Of a stretch of 9,855 nt of DNA, positions 6,601-9,855 are shown piece by piece. The position numbers and the translations under genes are program-made. This DNA is from Proteiniphilum sp. UBA4084 (GTDB lineage Bacteria; Bacteroidota; Bacteroidia; Bacteroidales; Dysgonomonadaceae): contig DFYK01000133.1 in assembly GCA_002383605.1 (NCBI GenBank), positions 1 through 9,855 of the forward strand, in the 5' to 3' direction. The notes under the pieces are model-generated. The model ran no database searches, was not told the DNA's origin, and saw only the letters and a program-made list of their open reading frames with translations. Each line of letters begins with the position of its first letter. Within the stretch, counting starts at the first letter, position 1.

Positions 6601-8535
6601 CTGGAACAAAACATGAAGAAACGTTTCACGCGGGAAGATTTTGCGAAACTCGATCATTTTTATGAAAGCAAGAGGGAGCAGATCCATATCGCGGGAGAAT
6701 ATGCCCGCAAATTGATCCGCAACTATCAGGAAGCGCTCACTTTTGTAGAAGACTATTTCAGCATGCCCTATGACCGTTTTCTGAATACCTATTTCCCCGG
6801 TGAACGAAAAAAAGAAATCAAACGAACCCTTACAACGAAAAAATTTAATGATCTGTTCGGTCGGCTGAGTATTCAACAACTGAAAATCGTGAATGACCGC
6901 AGTCAGTATGCGGTTGTGAACGCGGGTCCGGGCAGTGGCAAAACCATGGTTCTCGTTTGCAAGATGGCCTCTTTGCTGCTCATGGAAGAAGTGAAGAGTT
7001 CACAGCTTCTTATGCTTACCTTTTCCCGTGCCGCCGCCCTCGAATTCCGGAAACGACTGCAGAAACTCGTCGGCAATACGATGTTGTATGTCGAGATCAA
7101 TACATTTCATTCGTTCTGCTTCAATCTTACCGGTCGACAGGGGCTACTTGAACGCGCCGGAAACATCATATCCGATACCCTGCAGATGATTTCTCAGGGG
7201 AAGATCCCTCCGGAAAAAATCTCGAATCGCAGTGCCCTTCTCATTGATGAAGCCCAGGATATGAGTCAGGAAGAATACAAACTGGTACAAGCCATCATCG
7301 AATCCAATCCCGGCATCCGGGTAATCCTTGTAGGAGATGACGATCAGAATATTTATGATTTCCGTGGTTCCTCTTCACGATTTCTCCAAAAGCTTGCACA
7401 GGATTACCCGGCGCAAACCTTCGAACTGGTCAACAATTACCGCAGCGATAAGAAACTGGTCGAATTTTCCAACCATTTTATATCGAGGCGTACGAGCAGA
7501 CTTAAAAAACATCCAATCATGCCAGTGAATAAAACGGATGGATTTGTCTCGATTACGGGATATGACAGTCATCGTCTCATCATACCAACCATTGCGGATG
7601 TTAAAAACCGTGGCCTCCAAGGTACAACCTGCATCATGACCCAGACGAATCACGAAGCGGTTCAAGTATATACTCAATTAAAACTGGCAGGGATCAATGC
7701 CCAGTTTATTCAGGGGAATGAACAATTTGCGCTTTCCAACCTGGCTGAAGTCCGTTACTTTAACGAACAATTGAAAAATCGCGAAGTATTCGAGGTGGGA
7801 TTCATTTCAGAGAATTCGTGGAATGAAGCGACGGAAAAACTGAAAAAAGAATTTCATGATTCATCTCAATTGGAAGCAAGCCTGAAAATAATCCGGATAT
7901 TCGAGACGCAGTATCCCAAAAAGTTTTTCACCGACTGGCAATCCTTCATAACCGAAATCAAATTCGAAGATGTTATGTATCCTGAAAGAAAAACCACCTG
8001 GGTTTCGACAATCCACAAAACCAAGGGCAGAGAGTTCGACAATGTATTCATGATGTTACAAAACTTTGTCGCGAATGCGGATGAAAAAAAACGAGTCCTC
8101 TATGTGGGTTTTACTCGGGCAAAGCATAACTTGATTATTCACTATAACGGACAATATTTAGATGATATCCGCATCCCCGGCATGGAAAGAAGGCATGATG
8201 TCGTTGACTATCCCGAACCGGATAAGCTGATTTTATTACTGGGTATGAAAGACGTATTCCTCGGTTATTTTTCCAATCGCCAGGGGCGGGTTTCTCTTCT
8301 CAAGAGCGGGGCTGTCCTGACGGCAAGTAAAGATTCAATGGAACTCACTGAGTCGGAAGGAAAAAGCATTCTCAGATATTCAAATAAATTCTCCTGTGAA
8401 ACCCTTTCTCAAAAGTTGAATACGGGATACCGCATCATCAAAGCAGAAGTTAACTATGTCGTTTACTGGCATAATGAACAGCATGGCAGAGAATTTAAAG
8501 TAGTATTGCCAAAGCTTACACTGGAAAAACAATAA
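3691..8535 (+). CDS. Exonuclease-RecQ-UvrD fusion helicase
   Basis: A 1614-residue protein with four parts. (1) A DEDD 3'-5' exonuclease-like domain, about 11-135: FIDIES (D16, E18), GHNILNHD (D66) and NDA (D120). (2) A RecQ-like SF2 helicase, about 255-620: PTGGGKS (296-302), SPLQSLMKDQ, IDEAHCFSSWGHD (398-410), FTATA (440-444), ATSAFGMGVD and QEAGRAGRD (587-595). (3) A linker, about 630-1050, with repeated winged-helix-like segments. (4) A UvrD/Rep-like SF1A helicase: IQQLKIVND (1061-1069), NAGPGSGKT (1077-1085), LIDEAQD (1184-1190), VGDDDQNIYDFRG, NNYRS, STIHKTKG (1439-1446) and YVGFTRAKH (1471-1479). Both ATPases look intact. C242, C247 and C250 may bind metal before the RecQ core, while the Cys4 cluster that normally follows RecQ motif VI is absent. 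It probably unwinds and trims DNA ends. I recall similar large proteins annotated as RecQ-family helicases in other bacteria; no precise function is known to me. Start ATG has AGGAAGA 4 bases upstream. Confidence 0.9.
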   Translation: MLGSARLKPKSIVFIDIESDPLTDKILEIGCFTSDGDKLSVSSPAALYRFVRPYSFVCGHNILNHDLRVLKKQNIAHAFFDRCFIDTLFLSPLLFPQKPHHNLDKDYKLDELFQNDPVNDARISYELLAGEIDAFLKLAPDLQQIFFHLLKNRPEFSSFFKFLNWETDIEKPRFEEHIKSLFKGKICVHSDVLKIAEKRPLELAYSLSLIHADDRSSLLPPWVVMNYPAIFDVLKDLRLTPCADPGCIYCRSRLNHRTALREWFGFEHFKEFDDKPLQEDVVKASLVHESLLSILPTGGGKSMTFQLPALMIGEATQALTVVISPLQSLMKDQVDNLRAKGIEYAVTINGLLSPLERKEAIERVESGATWLLYIAPESLRSRTIHRLIAGRSIARFVIDEAHCFSSWGHDFRVDYLYIGEFIREICQRRCAESPIPVSCFTATAKPAVIEDIKTYFQQQLGLLLTECTTNPSRKNLTYQVVGVSDPQEKYPRLRDILECREGAKIVYVARTKRAEELARKLREDHFRALPFHGRLDRDIKTRNQDAFIKGEANVIVATSAFGMGVDKKDVEMVVHYEISDSLENYVQEAGRAGRDPDIHADCCILFHEDDLNKHFTLLNQTKLTVKEVQDVWTAIKKLSRDRRLISQSTLEIARKAGWDEEVDRYLETRITTAIAALEDCGYVKRGINSPRVYATSIRVKTLDEALERIRQSQASEEEKEHAFRIIKKLFSYRKTEKKDTSEETETRVDHLADVLGLEKRDVLNTIHLLRQEGILADYKDLTAFIRRTYRNNGRAVEKLRRHSDLERALIKHIHDNCKREKIHLKEINENLLAQGLSESSPDKLRSILNYWEQRLFLKKEKNENISYSYSVRLNETKETIVRHIGERHQVANALLEYLIEKPCADEGKEEALVEFSTLELKEKLEAQGNLFRKTYSLKEIEDALLFLHRMQLIRLEGGFLVLYSALTLERLEQNMKKRFTREDFAKLDHFYESKREQIHIAGEYARKLIRNYQEALTFVEDYFSMPYDRFLNTYFPGERKKEIKRTLTTKKFNDLFGRLSIQQLKIVNDRSQYAVVNAGPGSGKTMVLVCKMASLLLMEEVKSSQLLMLTFSRAAALEFRKRLQKLVGNTMLYVEINTFHSFCFNLTGRQGLLERAGNIISDTLQMISQGKIPPEKISNRSALLIDEAQDMSQEEYKLVQAIIESNPGIRVILVGDDDQNIYDFRGSSSRFLQKLAQDYPAQTFELVNNYRSDKKLVEFSNHFISRRTSRLKKHPIMPVNKTDGFVSITGYDSHRLIIPTIADVKNRGLQGTTCIMTQTNHEAVQVYTQLKLAGINAQFIQGNEQFALSNLAEVRYFNEQLKNREVFEVGFISENSWNEATEKLKKEFHDSSQLEASLKIIRIFETQYPKKFFTDWQSFITEIKFEDVMYPERKTTWVSTIHKTKGREFDNVFMMLQNFVANADEKKRVLYVGFTRAKHNLIIHYNGQYLDDIRIPGMERRHDVVDYPEPDKLILLLGMKDVFLGYFSNRQGRVSLLKSGAVLTASKDSMELTESEGKSILRYSNKFSCETLSQKLNTGYRIIKAEVNYVVYWHNEQHGREFKVVLPKLTLEKQ

Positions 8536-8791
8536 TATCCAACATCTGCGAATGTTATCGATTTGAATTAGAAACATTTCGACACAATTTATACTGGAAA
8601 ATACGAAAGCACGGATCGCCGGAGGAAAATACTTTAATAAAATTGTAAAAACGGAAGCCCCCTGCGTGGCAGTTACTTTTTTGATAAATCGTTCCATAAC
8701 GTTCATCATTTCGATTTTTCCTCAGATTCTTGCTGTATCTGAAGCACATAAAGTGATTTTTCCCTCTTCTAAGCCCCGTCTCGCCTGCATT

Positions 8792-8816
8792 GGCTTGTAA
8801 AGCCGTTTCTTTTTCT
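8792..8816 (+). terminator. Terminator-like hairpin before recJ
   Basis: GGCTT (8792-8796) and AAGCC (8800-8804) form a perfect 5-bp stem with a 3-base loop, followed by a U-rich tail TTTCTTTTTCTT (8806-8817, broken by C). This could end transcripts coming through from the helicase gene before the recJ promoter. The stem is short, so intrinsic termination may be weak. Confidence 0.4.
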
Positions 8817-8843
8817 TGACATCACAAATTTCCTGATTAGAAT
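8816..8843 (+). promoter_or_regulatory. recJ promoter
   Basis: A perfect -35 TTGACA (8816-8821) is 16 bp from TAGAAT (8838-8843, five of six -10 bases). The start would be about 8850, upstream of all plausible recJ start codons (8876, 8900, 8936). A run of nine or more T follows at about 8851. Confidence 0.65.
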
Positions 8844-8899
8844 CTGACAGTCTTTTTTTTTATTCTCCAGTACCCATGTCTTTTTTCCTTTGTGTGATC

Positions 8900-9855
8900 A
8901 TGTTTAGAAAATGCTTGCCGACAACAAACTGGGTTATGTCCGATGTCAACAAGGAGGCACAATATCTCCTTGTCAAGGAACTGGGTATTCACTGGATCAT
9001 GTCTTCCATCCTGGCGAGCCGTGACATCCAAACCCCTGATGACGCCCGGAAGTACCTCTATCCATCCCTTCACGATCTTCACAATCCTTTTCTCATGAAA
9101 GACATGCAGCTCGGGGTCGATAGGCTGATTCAAGCGGTGTACCAGGGAGAAAAAATCGTGGTGTACGGCGATTATGACGCCGATGGAATTACGTCCGTAG
9201 CTGTGCTCGTCAAATTTTTACGGGACATTCAGGCAGACGTTTCCTATTACATCCCCGACCGGATTGACGAAGGATACGGTCTGAACAGGAAAGCAATTGA
9301 CCGGATAAAAGAAAAAAGCGCCAGTCTAATCATAACCGTCGATTGCGGCATTTCCGATTGCGACGAGATCCTGTACGCCAGGTCGCTGGGTCTGGACACC
9401 ATCATACTCGATCACCATGAGGTTTCCGATTCGCTTCCCACAGCCGTCGCGTCCATCAACCCGAAACGCCCGGACTGTCCCTTCCCGCTGAAACACCTTG
9501 CCGCTGTGGGCATCGTTTTCAATTTCCTGATCGCTTTGCGCGGAAATCTCCGGAAAGTGGGATTCTGGCACGGAAAACCCTATCCGAACCTCAAGGAATA
9601 TCTTGATCTCGTGGCCCTGGGGACGATCGGAGACATCTGTCCCATGGTCGACGAGAACAGAATTTTTGTCAGAGTAGGCCTGGAATTGCTGACAGAAGGG
9701 AAAAGAGTCGGAATCCGCGCCTTGAAGGAAATCTGCGGCGTCGACACTCAGGCTGTCGATACCGAGAAGGCCTCCTTTTCGCTGATTCCCAGGATCAACG
9801 CCGCCGGCCGCGTTGGATTGCCCGATGACGCCGTTGAGTTGCTCCTTGCCGACGA
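8900..9855 (+). CDS. recJ: Single-stranded-DNA-specific exonuclease RecJ (5' part, cut by window end)
   Basis: The frame is open from 8837 and runs off the window after about 318 residues; full RecJ is about 570-580. RecJ is a DHH-superfamily 5'-3' single-strand DNA exonuclease used in recombination and mismatch repair, dependent on Mn or Mg. Numbering from ATG 8900: VVYGDYDADG (87-96; D91, D93 and D95), VDCGIS (147-152), LDHHE (170-174, the DHH motif) and LVALGTIGDICPM (motif IV, D245). The N-terminal DLHNPFLMKDM block is typical of bacterial RecJ. ATG 8900 is chosen because the product begins shortly before the usual Trp-containing N-terminus. ATG 8876 and ATG 8936 are alternatives; none has a clear ribosome site. 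This is a conserved housekeeping gene and probably marks the edge of the accessory segment. Confidence 0.93.
   Translation, partial: MFRKCLPTTNWVMSDVNKEAQYLLVKELGIHWIMSSILASRDIQTPDDARKYLYPSLHDLHNPFLMKDMQLGVDRLIQAVYQGEKIVVYGDYDADGITSVAVLVKFLRDIQADVSYYIPDRIDEGYGLNRKAIDRIKEKSASLIITVDCGISDCDEILYARSLGLDTIILDHHEVSDSLPTAVASINPKRPDCPFPLKHLAAVGIVFNFLIALRGNLRKVGFWHGKPYPNLKEYLDLVALGTIGDICPMVDENRIFVRVGLELLTEGKRVGIRALKEICGVDTQAVDTEKASFSLIPRINAAGRVGLPDDAVELLLAD

Larger units (their letters stand above)
8536..8899. other. Non-coding region between the fusion helicase gene and recJ
   Basis: About 360 bp without a convincing gene. It holds a small dyad right after the helicase stop (AACAT 8541-8545 / ATGTT 8552-8556), a dyad TCAGAT/ATCTGA (8722-8742), a terminator-like hairpin at 8792 and a strong promoter at 8816. 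A GGAGG at 8620-8624 is not followed by a usable start codon. One forward frame stays open from about 8567 to 8799 but has no ATG and no recognisable family, so I do not call it. Confidence 0.55.

Noticed and set aside
8541..8556. Dyad AACAT/ATGTT just after the helicase stop as a terminator
   Set aside because: The stem is 5 bp and AT-rich with no T-run after it, so intrinsic termination is not supported.
8555..8749. Leftward 64-codon frame in the gap before recJ
   Set aside because: It has no family resemblance, no ribosome site and low-complexity composition. An overlapping leftward frame of 109 codons (8380-8709) runs into the helicase 3' end and looks like chance too.
8567..8799. Forward open frame between the helicase gene and recJ
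   Set aside because: It lacks an ATG or placed alternative start, and the GGAGG at 8620 has no start codon at the right distance. I could not match the translation to any family, so I did not call a gene remnant.
1..9855. CRISPR array, tRNA or insertion-sequence ends
   Set aside because: I saw no regularly spaced repeats, no cloverleaf-like sequence and no transposase. The repeats present are short single dyads.

Overview
The window looks like bacterial chromosome in which an accessory, probably defence-related segment lies beside a conserved DNA-repair gene. Good sigma70-type promoters and a RecJ of deltaproteobacterial flavour suggest a Gram-negative host, perhaps Desulfobacterota or a syntrophic relative. 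That placement is from general resemblance only and is low confidence. Sampled lines counted by hand run at about 35-42% GC in the left third, about 45-48% in the large central gene and about 47-63% in recJ, so the left and centre may be acquired DNA next to a resident gene.

Positions 1-3240 hold a complete Type II restriction-modification system. A controller (C) protein gene and a BamHI-family endonuclease gene form a rightward operon with a one-base TAATG overlap. A two-copy C-box and a promoter lie just upstream. Two DNA methyltransferase genes of different permuted classes run leftward, also joined by a TAATG overlap, and meet the endonuclease gene tail to tail with a 7-bp overlap. The endonuclease keeps the BamHI catalytic residues (D94, E107, E109) and most of the BamHI residues that touch DNA, so GGATCC is the predicted target. 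A by-eye scan found no GGATCC in the window. The likely logic is the usual one for C-controlled systems: methyltransferases come from their own promoter at once, while the nuclease waits for C protein to accumulate.

Positions 3241-3690 are a non-coding regulatory region with outward promoters for the methyltransferases (left) and the central gene (right), plus small palindromes.

Positions 3691-8535 encode one 1614-residue protein that joins a DEDD-type 3'-5' exonuclease domain, a RecQ-like SF2 helicase core, a winged-helix-like linker and a complete UvrD/Rep-like SF1A helicase. Its closeness to the restriction system suggests, but does not show, a role in processing foreign or broken DNA.

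Positions 8536-8899 are non-coding and hold a terminator-like hairpin and a strong promoter. From about 8900 to the window end runs the 5' part of recJ (DHH single-strand exonuclease), cut by the window edge.
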